Assembly (NCBI GenBank): GCA_023431405.1
Contig: JAEYVZ010000074.1
Coordinates: 1-33,931 of the forward strand
Length of the DNA stretch: 33,931 nucleotides
Direction of reading: 5' to 3'
From: Actinomycetes bacterium
GTDB taxonomy: Bacteria > Actinomycetota > Actinomycetes > Actinomycetales > Microbacteriaceae
The notes under the pieces were generated by a model. The model was not told where the DNA came from and searched no databases. It saw only the letters and a program-made list of their open reading frames with translations. Below, one piece after another: positions 23,438 through 30,985 of this stretch. Positions within the stretch are counted from its first letter, which is position 1. Each line of letters begins with the position of its first letter. The translations under genes were made by a program, and so were the position numbers.

Positions 23438-24667
23438 TCAGGCGGTCTCGGTCCAGCGTCTCAATGCGTTGCGGGCTGCGCTCTCGGGGTCGTGGTCTTC
23501 GTCGGACTCCGCCTGCTCAGCGGGGGCGCTGGGCGTGGCCGGCGGTGCCCACTCCGACATCTCGATGGGCGCGGTCTCGTCGTCGGACGTCGGAGCGGGC
23601 GCCACCTCATCGGTCGTGTACTCGGAAAGGACGTCGGCGTCATAGGTGTCGGTCTGCATCGAGGTGTCGACCGCCGCCGTCGTCGGCACGCGACCGAACG
23701 CGGCGATGGCATCGTCGACGGTGATCGCATCGTGGGCAAGGGGCGGCGCATCCCGCACGCTCTCCTCGAGGGCTTCCAGCAGCGCGACCGCATCCGCGAC
23801 CACCGTCTCCGCGCCTTCGGCGTGACCGTGCACGAGCCACGAGGCGAACTCCAGCTCCGCGTGGAGGCGCGCGCGCTCCCACAGGGCGACATCGACGGTG
23901 CGGTGCGAGGCATGCGTGTATGCGTCGAGCACCTCGACGCGGGCCGTGGGCGCTGAGGCGAGCCAGCGGATGTCGACCGCCGGATCTCCGACCGTCAGGC
24001 CCGCCCAATGGAGGAGGCCGGTGATGGCGGGGTTGCCGTCGGCGTCGTCTTCGAACAGGAACGACGCGGGGTCCACTCCGCCGAGAGTCACGCAGGTCTC
24101 GAATCGCCACAGCGAATCGGCGGCCAGCGCCGCACTCCACCTGCGCAGGAGGCCGAACGGCAACCGCCCCGTCGCCTCCGCGCGATCGAGCAGACGTTCC
24201 GCCTCGTCGCGCACCTGCGACGCCGTCAGCACCGGGAGGCCGGCGTCGCGGACGACGGACACCGGAAGATCATGCACGGCGGCGGTCGCTGCGCCGAGTG
24301 CCGTCGCAATCCCCGGTCCCTCCGGGATCTGGGCCGCGTCGACCCGGTATCCCGAGAGCCACGAGAACACGGTCGCCGTCGAACCGTCGAACGGCGTCTC
24401 GCCGAGCACCGACGGCCCCGCGAACGGGAGGACCGCTCTCACACCGGGCGTGAGAGCCGCCAGCGCGCGCCGCTGCGCATGCAGGTCAGCCTCCGCGTCG
24501 GCGTCCACGGGCACGCGGACGACCGCGTGACGACCGTCGTCGAGCGTCACGAGGGCGCTGTCGTAACGTCCTTCGGCGCGCTCTGTCAGGGCGGCGACGC
24601 GTGTCACGCCCGTCCGAGCAAGAGCGGACGTCACCGACGCGGCTAGAGTGAGAGGTGAGCGTGCCAT
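23438..24667 (-). CDS. Degenerate aminoglycoside/macrolide phosphotransferase-fold protein
   Basis: A 409-residue protein with an APH/choline-kinase-like fold over residues 30-280. Recognisable are the hydrophobic N-lobe strands, the C-lobe pattern PFGLLRRWSAALAADSLWRF, and GDPAVDIRWLASA (227-239). But the catalytic loop, HGDxxxxN in active kinases, reads LGGVDPAS (195-202), and the metal-binding Asp of the IDW motif is His220 (LLHW). The ATP-binding Lys position reads Arg in AVVRVPVD. All key catalytic residues are therefore missing, so it is probably a pseudokinase. A highly acidic, Ser/Thr/Pro-rich tail follows (about 325-395). It should not be called a resistance gene. A leaderless TACCCT box sets the ATG at 24667; the open frame reaches 25465 only as a shadow of nudC. 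It is divergent from nudC-uvrD2. Confidence 0.8.
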   Translation of the reverse strand: MARSPLTLAASVTSALARTGVTRVAALTERAEGRYDSALVTLDDGRHAVVRVPVDADAEADLHAQRRALAALTPGVRAVLPFAGPSVLGETPFDGSTATVFSWLSGYRVDAAQIPEGPGIATALGAATAAVHDLPVSVVRDAGLPVLTASQVRDEAERLLDRAEATGRLPFGLLRRWSAALAADSLWRFETCVTLGGVDPASFLFEDDADGNPAITGLLHWAGLTVGDPAVDIRWLASAPTARVEVLDAYTHASHRTVDVALWERARLHAELEFASWLVHGHAEGAETVVADAVALLEALEESVRDAPPLAHDAITVDDAIAAFGRVPTTAAVDTSMQTDTYDADVLSEYTTDEVAPAPTSDDETAPIEMSEWAPPATPSAPAEQAESDEDHDPESAARNALRRWTETA

Positions 24668-24673
24668 GCCCCC

Positions 24674-24679
24674 AGGGTA
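24674..24679 (-). promoter_or_regulatory. -10 element of the phosphotransferase-fold gene, leaderless
   Basis: TACCCT on the minus strand, six bases before ATG 24667. Confidence 0.55.
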
Positions 24680-24730
24680 GGCGGGGCACGACCGGGCGCC
24701 TTCGCGCCACGCCCGCAAGAGAGGTCCTCG

Positions 24731-25636
24731 ATGACGACGCAGGACGTCCCGAAGCCGCCCGCACTCGCGCGTGCGGCATTCGATCGAGCTGCTGATGAAC
24801 GTGCCGATCCCGGTCTCCTGGAGCGGCTCCGCGCCGACCCCGCAAGCCGGGTGATCGCCCTCCACGGCGACCGCGCGCCTGTGAATGCCGCCGGGGGAGT
24901 CGCCTTCGCCGAGCCGTCGCAGGTGATCGCGCCTGCCGTGTGGGGCTTCCTCGGACGTGACCAGCGGGGTGCCGCGCTGCTCGTGGCCGCTGTCGACTCC
25001 GACGCGGGCCCGCCTGTGGCGGCCGCAGAATGGGCGTCTCTGCGCGCCGTCGGCGGGGACCTGCCTGCCCACGACGGCGCTGTCTTCGTCACGGCGCTGG
25101 CACTCGGGCGCTGGCTCCTGGATGCGCCGTTCTGCCCCCGGTGCGGGGGGACGACCCTCGTTCGCGCGGGCGGCTGGGCGCGCGCGTGCACCGTCTGCGC
25201 GCGGGAGCACTTTCCCCGCACCGATCCCGCGGTCATCGTCGCCGTGACCGATCCGGCGGGCAGTCGTCTGCTCCTCGGCAAGAATGCGCTGTGGGCCGAT
25301 CGCAACGTGTACTCGACGTTCGCCGGATTCGTGGAGGCGGGAGAGTCGCTCGAGGGGGCGATCGCGCGAGAGATCGAAGAGGAATCGGGCGTGGTCGTTG
25401 CCGGATTCCGCTACCGCGGGTCGCAGGCGTGGCCCTACCCCCGATCGCTCATGCTGGGATTCCACGCGGTCGCGACCGACCCCGCGGCCGCCCGACCGGA
25501 CGGTGAGGAGATCGTCGACGTGCGCTGGTTCACCCGCGATGAGCTGGCTGCCTCCTTCGAGGGACGCGGCGAGGTGTCACTTCCCGGTTCGGCGTCCATC
25601 GCCCACCGGCTGATCCGCGACTGGGTCGAATCGTGA
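24731..25636 (+). CDS. nudC: NADH pyrophosphatase NudC (Nudix hydrolase)
   Basis: A 301-residue protein of full family length. An N-terminal domain (1-130) is followed by a four-Cys zinc ribbon (C135, C138, C153, C156), then a Nudix fold with the complete Nudix box GFVEAGESLEGAIAREIEEE (199 onward, continuing SGV), and the NudC-specific SQAWPYPRS (231-239). It hydrolyses NAD(H) to NMN(H) and AMP, and related enzymes remove NAD caps from RNA. GAGAGG lies six to seven bases before ATG 24731. A possible TAGAGT -10 box lies at 24644-24649, inside the divergent gene. Its stop codon overlaps the uvrD2 GTG (GTGA), a pairing I recall from M. tuberculosis Rv3199c-Rv3198c. Confidence 0.93.
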   Translation: MTTQDVPKPPALARAAFDRAADERADPGLLERLRADPASRVIALHGDRAPVNAAGGVAFAEPSQVIAPAVWGFLGRDQRGAALLVAAVDSDAGPPVAAAEWASLRAVGGDLPAHDGAVFVTALALGRWLLDAPFCPRCGGTTLVRAGGWARACTVCAREHFPRTDPAVIVAVTDPAGSRLLLGKNALWADRNVYSTFAGFVEAGESLEGAIAREIEEESGVVVAGFRYRGSQAWPYPRSLMLGFHAVATDPAAARPDGEEIVDVRWFTRDELAASFEGRGEVSLPGSASIAHRLIRDWVES

Positions 25637-27348
25637 GCACGGCCCTCGACGGGCTCGACGAGGCGCAGCGAGAAGCGGCGTCCCTCCTCCGGGGTCCGGT
25701 GTGCGTGCTGGCCGGTGCGGGCACGGGCAAGACGCGGGTGATCACGCATCGCATCGCACACGGCGTGGAGACCGGTGCGTACACGCCCCGGAGGGTCATG
25801 GCGGTGACCTTCACGACCAAGGCGGCGGGGGAGATGCGAGGCCGGCTGCGAGCGCTCGGCGTGGAAGGGGTGTCTGCCCGAACGTTCCACGCCGCTGCGC
25901 TGGCGCAGCTCAACCACTTCTGGCCGCAGGTGGCAGGCGACACCGCTCCCACGATCGTGGCGGGCAAGGTGCGCCTGCTGGGGCAGGCAGCCGACAGCCT
26001 TCGACTGCGTGCGGACGCGGCGACCCTCCGCGATGTGGCCTCCCGCATCGAGTGGCGCAAGGTCACGATGCGCTCCATCGACCAGGCGACCCGCGAGCGA
26101 CCGGAGGGCATCGGCGGCCTCGATGCGCACCAGATCGCAGACCTGCAGAGGGCGTACGAGCGGCTGAAAGACGAGCGCCGTCAGCTGGACTTCGAGGACG
26201 TGCTCCTCGCGTGCGCCGGCATGCTCGAAGCGGAGCCGCGCGTGGCCGCCGAGGTGCGCGAGCAGTACCGTCACTTCACGGTCGATGAGTTCCAGGACGT
26301 CTCGCCGCTTCAGAACAGGCTCCTCGAGCTGTGGCTCGGGGATCGCCGCGATCTGTGCGTCGTGGGTGACGCCAGCCAGACGATCTTCTCGTTCGCGGGG
26401 GCCGACCCGCGGTTCCTCCTCGAGTTCCCCGACCGGTACCCCGATGCGCAGCTGGTGCGTCTGGAGCGCAATTACCGTTCGGATGCCGCGATCCTCGGCG
26501 TCGCGAACGCGCTCATGCGCGGACGTCCGGGGGCGCTTCACCTTCGTTCCGATGCCGAACCGGGGCCCGCCCCCGTCGTGACCGCATACGAGGACGATGC
26601 CGCGGAGGCGGACGGCATCGCCGCGGCGATCGCCCAACAGCTCGCCGCCGGCACCGACCCGCGTGACATCGCCGTGCTCTATCGCTCCAACGCGCAGTCG
26701 GCGCCGCTTCTGGCGGCCCTGGCATCGCGGGGCATCGCGGCCAGCGTCCTGGGCGGCACCCGGTTCTTCGACCTCCCCGAGGTGCGACAGGCGATCATGG
26801 CGCTGCGTGGCGCTGCCGTCGCGCCGATGAACGGCGGCTTCGTCGCCACAGTACGCGACGTGCTGCGTTCGCTCGGCCTCACCGACGACCCCCCGCCCGC
26901 CGGGGGCGCCCTGCGCGAGTCGTGGGAGGCGCGCGCGGCGCTCCTGCGTCTGGCGGAGGAGGCCCCGGCGGATATGACGCTGCGGCGCTTCACCGACGAC
27001 CTCGTCGCTCGCGCCAAAGACCAGCACGAGCTGTCTCTGCGCACGGTCACCTTGGCCACGCTCCACGCGGCCAAGGGACTCGAGTGGCAGCACGTGCATC
27101 TCGCAGGACTCACCGAGGGGCTCCTGCCGATCTCGTACGCCACGACGTTCACCGCGGTCGACGAAGAGCGCCGTCTGGCGTACGTGGGCGTCACGCGGGC
27201 CGCGCGAACCCTCTCGATGTCGTGGGCGCGGACCAGCGGCCACCGGGAGCGTCAGCGGTCGCGCTTCCTTCAGGAGATCGGCAGAGGCACCGTTCGTGAG
27301 GGCGATGCGCGCGCCACGACCGGTGCACGGTCGCGCCAGCGAGGCTGA
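25633..27348 (+). CDS. uvrD2: UvrD2-like ATP-dependent 3'-5' DNA helicase, short form
   Basis: A 571-residue SF1A helicase: Walker A GAGTGKT (28-34), Ia AVTFTTKAAGEM, the short FHAAALAQLNHFWP motif, DEFQD (218-222), GDASQTIFSFAGAD, LERNYRS, ATLHAAKGLEW and YVGVTRAAR (517-525). It unwinds DNA in repair or replication. Mycobacterial UvrD2 is, from memory, about 700 residues, with a C-terminal HRDC domain and a tetracysteine module; here the protein stops about 45 residues after motif VI, and neither module nor any Cys cluster is present. The GTG start overlaps the nudC stop codon. The last 52 codons overlap, on the other strand, the 3' end of the ThiF-like gene. Confidence 0.9.
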   Translation: MSTALDGLDEAQREAASLLRGPVCVLAGAGTGKTRVITHRIAHGVETGAYTPRRVMAVTFTTKAAGEMRGRLRALGVEGVSARTFHAAALAQLNHFWPQVAGDTAPTIVAGKVRLLGQAADSLRLRADAATLRDVASRIEWRKVTMRSIDQATRERPEGIGGLDAHQIADLQRAYERLKDERRQLDFEDVLLACAGMLEAEPRVAAEVREQYRHFTVDEFQDVSPLQNRLLELWLGDRRDLCVVGDASQTIFSFAGADPRFLLEFPDRYPDAQLVRLERNYRSDAAILGVANALMRGRPGALHLRSDAEPGPAPVVTAYEDDAAEADGIAAAIAQQLAAGTDPRDIAVLYRSNAQSAPLLAALASRGIAASVLGGTRFFDLPEVRQAIMALRGAAVAPMNGGFVATVRDVLRSLGLTDDPPPAGGALRESWEARAALLRLAEEAPADMTLRRFTDDLVARAKDQHELSLRTVTLATLHAAKGLEWQHVHLAGLTEGLLPISYATTFTAVDEERRLAYVGVTRAARTLSMSWARTSGHRERQRSRFLQEIGRGTVREGDARATTGARSRQRG

Positions 27349-28096
27349 CGGACAGGGAGGCGTCGACGGGGTCGCCGGCCATGCGGAGGTCTGCCCCCTG
27401 CCGCCGCCGCTCACCTCCGAGGTGCGGATGCGTGCGCAGGAGGCGCGCGGCGACGAGCGCTGCGTCGAGGAGGACGTCGGGGTCGGTGGCGAGGGGTGGC
27501 CGTCCGAGCAGCTGCGACGCCAGGAGGGGCCACTGCGGGTCACGGTCGGTGCGGTGCGCGTGGAGGCAGGCGGCGCAGGCGGTGCGTCCTGGGACGATCA
27601 CCGGGCCGACTCTCGCGGTGTCACCCCACAGTTCGACGGGGAGATGCACGGCATCCGCGCGCGTGAGCGCGGCCGCGCGACGCGGGTCGAGCAGTCGCGA
27701 TGCGACCACCACGACAGGATGGCCCTCAGGATCGCCGGGCCAGTCGCGGGCGTCGGCGACCTGCACGCCGGTGCTGGTGACGGCCTGGGTGAAAGCGGCC
27801 GTCTCGTCGTGCCGCATGCCGGGGGGAAACTCGATCACCACGGCGAGCGGAGGCGGATCACGGCGCGCCAGCGCGGGCCTGATCGCGTCGGAGAACCGCA
27901 CCGCGTCGTCGCGGGTCGCCCCGAAGCAGACGGCCAGCGCCACGAGCATCGACTCGGCGACGCCGTCGTTCAGGGCGTCCAGCACGCGCTCCTGCCACGG
28001 CGTCACGTCGTCGAGCCGTGCGACGGCCTCGACGCCGAACTGCAAAGACGTCGGCGTGAGCCACAGCGGAGGGTGTGCAGGTGCGATTCGGAGCAT
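27191..28096 (-). CDS. ThiF/E1-like, TOMM cyclodehydratase-type orphan protein
   Basis: A 301-residue protein resembling the actinobacterial 'cyclodehydratase / TOMM leader-binding' ThiF-related family. The clearest part is IVPGRTACAACLHAHRTDRD (167-186), matching the pattern 'pGrTaClrCldlhRtdrDp.WP.lAaQL', and the C-terminal WRAHRPHERCLCRSPEGSAT. C174 and C177, with C270 and C272, could bind a zinc ion. The N-terminal third looks like a winged-helix leader-binding domain, and no ATP-binding GxGxxG is visible. No YcaO, dehydrogenase or precursor peptide gene lies in the window, so a thiazole/oxazole peptide product is not supported. The family is conserved at this locus (Rv3196 region, from memory), suggesting a housekeeping role. 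The start at ATG 28096 is preceded only by a weak ribosome site. The end overlaps uvrD2 by 158 bases. Confidence 0.75.
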   Translation of the reverse strand: MLRIAPAHPPLWLTPTSLQFGVEAVARLDDVTPWQERVLDALNDGVAESMLVALAVCFGATRDDAVRFSDAIRPALARRDPPPLAVVIEFPPGMRHDETAAFTQAVTSTGVQVADARDWPGDPEGHPVVVVASRLLDPRRAAALTRADAVHLPVELWGDTARVGPVIVPGRTACAACLHAHRTDRDPQWPLLASQLLGRPPLATDPDVLLDAALVAARLLRTHPHLGGERRRQGADLRMAGDPVDASLSVSLAGATVHRSWRAHRPHERCLCRSPEGSATADAPGGRWSAPTTSRGFARPA

Positions 28097-28183
28097 CGAC
28101 CGATTCTGCGACGACCCATCCTGCTCTGCGCACTCCTGTCCACAGGCGCCGACGCGAGGTGATTTCGGACGGATGCCGCGGTA

Positions 28184-29650
28184 TCAGACGGGTCGGGGAC
28201 CGGCCGACCCGGAGTCGCCCTCCGTGTCGTCCGCGTCCGTGGCGTCCTCCTCCGAAGCGCTCCCGCCGGGGAGCTCTCCGCTCGGCTGAGGTGTCGCTCC
28301 GTCGTCGGATGCCGCCGCCGATTCCGACGAAGCCTCGGCGAGGAGCGCGTCGAGCGCTTCGTCGATCTCGTCGCGCTCGGGGGCGTCGCCGCGGGCCTGC
28401 GCCTGCAGACGCGAGATGAGCGCGGCCGGGTCGTCGATGTCGGCGGCCGAGGGCATGAGGTCGGGGTAGTCCCAGAGGGAGTCACGTGCGGCGATGCCGA
28501 CGGCCTCGGTCACCGCACGCCACATCGCGGCCGCCTCCCGGAGCCTGCGCGGACGCAGTTCGAGCCCCACCAGGGAGCCGAGCGCGCGCTCGGCCGGTCC
28601 GCCGACGGCGCGGCGGCGCCGCACCGCTTCGGCGATGCGATCCGCGGACGGGAGCCGGTGCGTCGCATCCGTCGTGACGACGTCCACCCAGCCTTCGATG
28701 GTCGCCAGAAGGTTCTCCAGACGTGAGAGGGCCGCGGTCTGCGCCTCCGAACGCATCGGCAGGAGCGCACCGCTCTCCAGGGCCTCGCGCAGGGCCTCGG
28801 GCGCCGAGGGGTCGAACTGGGCGGCGAGCTCTTCGATCGCATCGGTGTCGATGTGAAGGCCGCGCGCGAACTCTGTCACCTGCGAGATGACGTGCAGCCG
28901 CAGCCACTTCGCGTGGCGGAACAACCGCGCGTGGGCCAGCTCTCGCGCCGCGAGGTAGAGCGCGAGCTGGTCGTCGTCGATCTCGAGGTCGCGGCCGAAG
29001 TCCGCGAAGTTCTGGGGGAGGATCGCCGCTTCTCCGGCGGGCATCACCGGGATGCCGACGTCGCCGCCCGAGACGACCTCCTGGGAAAGTCCGCCCATGA
29101 TCGCACCGAACTGGGCCGCGAAAAGCGACCCGCCGACCGTTCTCATCAACCGTCCGGCACCGACGGCCATGTCGCGCATCTCCTCGGGGAGCTGGGTGCC
29201 GATCGCCTCGGTCATCGCGTCGGTGATCGAGGTCGCGACGGGCTCGGCCAGCTCCTGCCACACGGGCAGCGTCGCCTCCACCCACTGACCGCGGGTGAGC
29301 GCCTGGGGACGGGTCGCGAGCTCGGAGATGGTCGTCGCCTCACTGAGCCACAGGGTCGCGAGCGTGAACGCCTGGTCGAAGTCGTGGCGGGCGCCGGACG
29401 TGATGCCGAGTCCGTCTTTGTTGGCGAGGTGCAGGGCCTGTGTGCGAGCAGCGCTCCAGTCGATCCCGCCGTCGCCTCCGGCGGCGAATGCGCCCTGCAT
29501 CTGCCGCATCAGCTGCTGCATCATGGCGGGGTCGATCCCGAGCCCCTGCAGCTGTGCGAAGTCGGCCGGATCGAGGCCGCCCTGACCACCCAGGAGGCGG
29601 CGCAGCATCTCCGCGAGGTCTTCGGGATCCGGGCGGTCTTCGTCGGTCAT
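28184..29650 (-). CDS. DUF2342 / Zincin_2 family putative metalloprotease
   Basis: A 488-residue cytoplasmic protein of the actinobacterial DUF2342 family. Family features are MAVGAGRLMRTVGGSLFAAQ, FGAIMGGLSQEVVSGGDVGI (to about 200), LYLAARELAHARLFRHAKWL (231-250), and LATIEGWVDVVTTDA. The presumed active motif reads R236-E237-L-A-H240 rather than HExxH; I believe this form is usual in the family, so protease activity is only a prediction. The C-terminal 70 residues are acidic and disordered. AAAGGCG about seven bases before ATG 29650 is the ribosome site. It is divergent from the PDZ-Lon protease gene and followed, 87 bases on, by the ThiF-like gene; the gap holds one GGATGCC motif and no clear terminator. 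Confidence 0.88.
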   Translation of the reverse strand: MTDEDRPDPEDLAEMLRRLLGGQGGLDPADFAQLQGLGIDPAMMQQLMRQMQGAFAAGGDGGIDWSAARTQALHLANKDGLGITSGARHDFDQAFTLATLWLSEATTISELATRPQALTRGQWVEATLPVWQELAEPVATSITDAMTEAIGTQLPEEMRDMAVGAGRLMRTVGGSLFAAQFGAIMGGLSQEVVSGGDVGIPVMPAGEAAILPQNFADFGRDLEIDDDQLALYLAARELAHARLFRHAKWLRLHVISQVTEFARGLHIDTDAIEELAAQFDPSAPEALREALESGALLPMRSEAQTAALSRLENLLATIEGWVDVVTTDATHRLPSADRIAEAVRRRRAVGGPAERALGSLVGLELRPRRLREAAAMWRAVTEAVGIAARDSLWDYPDLMPSAADIDDPAALISRLQAQARGDAPERDEIDEALDALLAEASSESAAASDDGATPQPSGELPGGSASEEDATDADDTEGDSGSAGPRPV

Positions 29651-29687
29651 GTCAGGCGCCTTTCAGCAGGGGGATGACATCGCGTTC

Positions 29688-29694
29688 TACGCTA
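29688..29694. promoter_or_regulatory. Overlapping divergent -10 elements of the zincin and PDZ-Lon genes
   Basis: The sequence CTACGCTAG reads TACGCT rightward (29688-29693) and TAGCGT leftward (29694-29689). Used rightward, it leaves a leader of about 75 bases before GTG 29775; used leftward, about 32 bases before ATG 29650. Only one direction could be bound at a time. Confidence 0.45.
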
Positions 29695-29718
29695 GTCGCA
29701 CGCGATCGCGCCATGCCT

Positions 29719-29760
29719 GGCGAGAGCTCGCCCCGTGTACGCCGGTCGCGAACGTCCGGC
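29719..29760 (+). promoter_or_regulatory. Two small hairpins in the PDZ-Lon leader
   Basis: GGCGA-GAGC-TCGCC (29719-29732) and GCCGG with a 10-base loop and CCGGC (29741-29760) could form in the 5' leader, the second ending one base before the ribosome site AGGAAGG. Stems are only five pairs, so function is uncertain. Confidence 0.25.
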
Positions 29761-29774
29761 CAGGAAGGTCTGAC

Positions 29775-30893
29775 GTGACTCTGTTCCCTGAGCGTGACGA
29801 CGCCGCCCCCGCTCCTGCGCGTCGGCTCCCGCGCGCGGCCGTCGCCGGCATCTGGGCCCTCACGGTCGCCCTGCTCGCCCTGCTCGCCCTCACTCTCCTG
29901 CCGACGTCGTTCGTGATCCAGCAGCCCGGCCCGGTCTTCAACACGCTCGGCTCGGCGCGTGACGCCGAGGGCGAAGAGGTGCCGCTGATCTCGGTGGAGG
30001 GGGCGCAGACCTATCCCACCTCGGGGGCGCTCGACCTGCTCACCGTCCAGGTGGTCGGCAACCGCGACCGCACCCCCTCGTGGTTCGAGCTGGCTCTCGC
30101 ATGGTTCGACAGGTCTCGCGCCGTGCTTCCCATCGACGACATCTTCCCGCCCGATCAGACCACCGAGCAGCGCAACGAGGAGAGCGCGGCGATGATGGTC
30201 GACTCGCAGAAGGAGGCGACCGCCGCCGCCCTCAGCGAGCTCGGCTACGACGTCGATCAGATGGTGCGGGTCTACGCGCTCACCGACGACTCCGCGGCTG
30301 CCGGCATCCTGGAGCCCGACGACATCATCCGCGAGGCCGACGGCACTCCGGTGACCGACACCGAGACGCTCCGCGGGATCATCAACGACGGCGGCGGCGA
30401 CCCCGTAGCGCTGACGATCGAGCGCGATGGCCGGGAGCGCACCGTGGAGGTCACGCCCCGCCAGTCGGAGGTCGACGGCCAGACCCTGTGGCTCGTGGGC
30501 ATCACGACGCTGCACGACTACAACTTCCCGATCGACGTGACGATCCAGCTCGACAACGTGGGAGGACCGAGCGCAGGGATGATGTTCGCGCTCGGCATCA
30601 TCGACACCCTCACCGAGGGCGAGCTCAACGGCGGCCAGGACATCGCCGGCACCGGCACGATCGATGCGGCCGGTTCCGTCGGGCCGATCGGAGGGATCCG
30701 TCAGAAGCTCTACGGCGCCGCCGGGGCAGGAGCCGACTACTTCCTGGCTCCGGATGCCAACTGCGACGAAGTCGTCGGACACGTCCCGTCGGGACTGCAG
30801 GTGTTCTCGGTGGCCACCCTCGACGACGCGCTCGACGTCCTGTCCGCGATCCGCGACGGGGAAGACCTCGCCGCGCTGCCGACCTGCCGCTGA
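29775..30893 (+). CDS. Membrane-anchored PDZ and Lon-type (S16) protease
   Basis: A 372-residue protein. A basic N-terminus precedes one membrane helix (about 22-44); the rest faces outside. Residues 140-235 contain a PDZ-like domain (AAAGILEPDDIIREADGTPV). The C-terminal Lon-type domain has the catalytic Ser in NVGGPSAGMMFALGIID (S266) and Lys in GIRQKLYGAAGAGADY (K311), with GQDIAGTGTIDAAGSVGPIG between them, as in Lon. It is probably an envelope quality-control or processing protease (Rv3194c-like, from memory). GTG 29775 was chosen for AGGAAGG seven bases upstream; the open frame extends to 29649 through the promoter region. It is divergent from the putative zincin gene. Confidence 0.9.
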   Translation: MTLFPERDDAAPAPARRLPRAAVAGIWALTVALLALLALTLLPTSFVIQQPGPVFNTLGSARDAEGEEVPLISVEGAQTYPTSGALDLLTVQVVGNRDRTPSWFELALAWFDRSRAVLPIDDIFPPDQTTEQRNEESAAMMVDSQKEATAAALSELGYDVDQMVRVYALTDDSAAAGILEPDDIIREADGTPVTDTETLRGIINDGGGDPVALTIERDGRERTVEVTPRQSEVDGQTLWLVGITTLHDYNFPIDVTIQLDNVGGPSAGMMFALGIIDTLTEGELNGGQDIAGTGTIDAAGSVGPIGGIRQKLYGAAGAGADYFLAPDANCDEVVGHVPSGLQVFSVATLDDALDVLSAIRDGEDLAALPTCR

Positions 30894-30973
30894 GCCTCGC
30901 CCGCCCGCGGGATGGGGCCGGCCTTCGGCGAGCTCTTGGCATCCGTTCGGCGTCCACTCGGCGAGGGCCCGCC

Positions 30974-30979
30974 TAGGAT
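30974..30979 (+). promoter_or_regulatory. -10 element of the UPF0182 gene, leaderless
   Basis: TAGGAT lies six bases before GTG 30986. AAAGG in the spacer could also serve as a ribosome site if transcription began earlier. The 92-base gap 30894-30985 shows no terminator for the PDZ-Lon gene. Confidence 0.55.
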
Positions 30980-30985
30980 GAAAGG

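Noticed and set aside
23438..24667. Macrolide or aminoglycoside resistance gene
   Set aside because: The catalytic HGD...N and IDW residues are replaced, so resistance by phosphorylation is not supported.
24655..24730. Possible leaderless upstream ORF beginning GTG 24655 after TAGAGT, running into nudC out of frame
   Set aside because: The spacing is only five bases, no coding signal is visible and it overlaps the start of the divergent gene. The box may simply be the nudC promoter.
16914..27348. A phage-defence island (helicases, nucleases, kinase-like protein, Nudix)
   Set aside because: The gene set and order match conserved actinobacterial repair genes (AdnAB, NudC, UvrD2) as I recall them, with no mobile-element marks or change in composition.
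25435..27543. Open frame of 702 codons on the minus strand across nudC and uvrD2
   Set aside because: Shadow of uvrD2, which has all helicase motifs in order.
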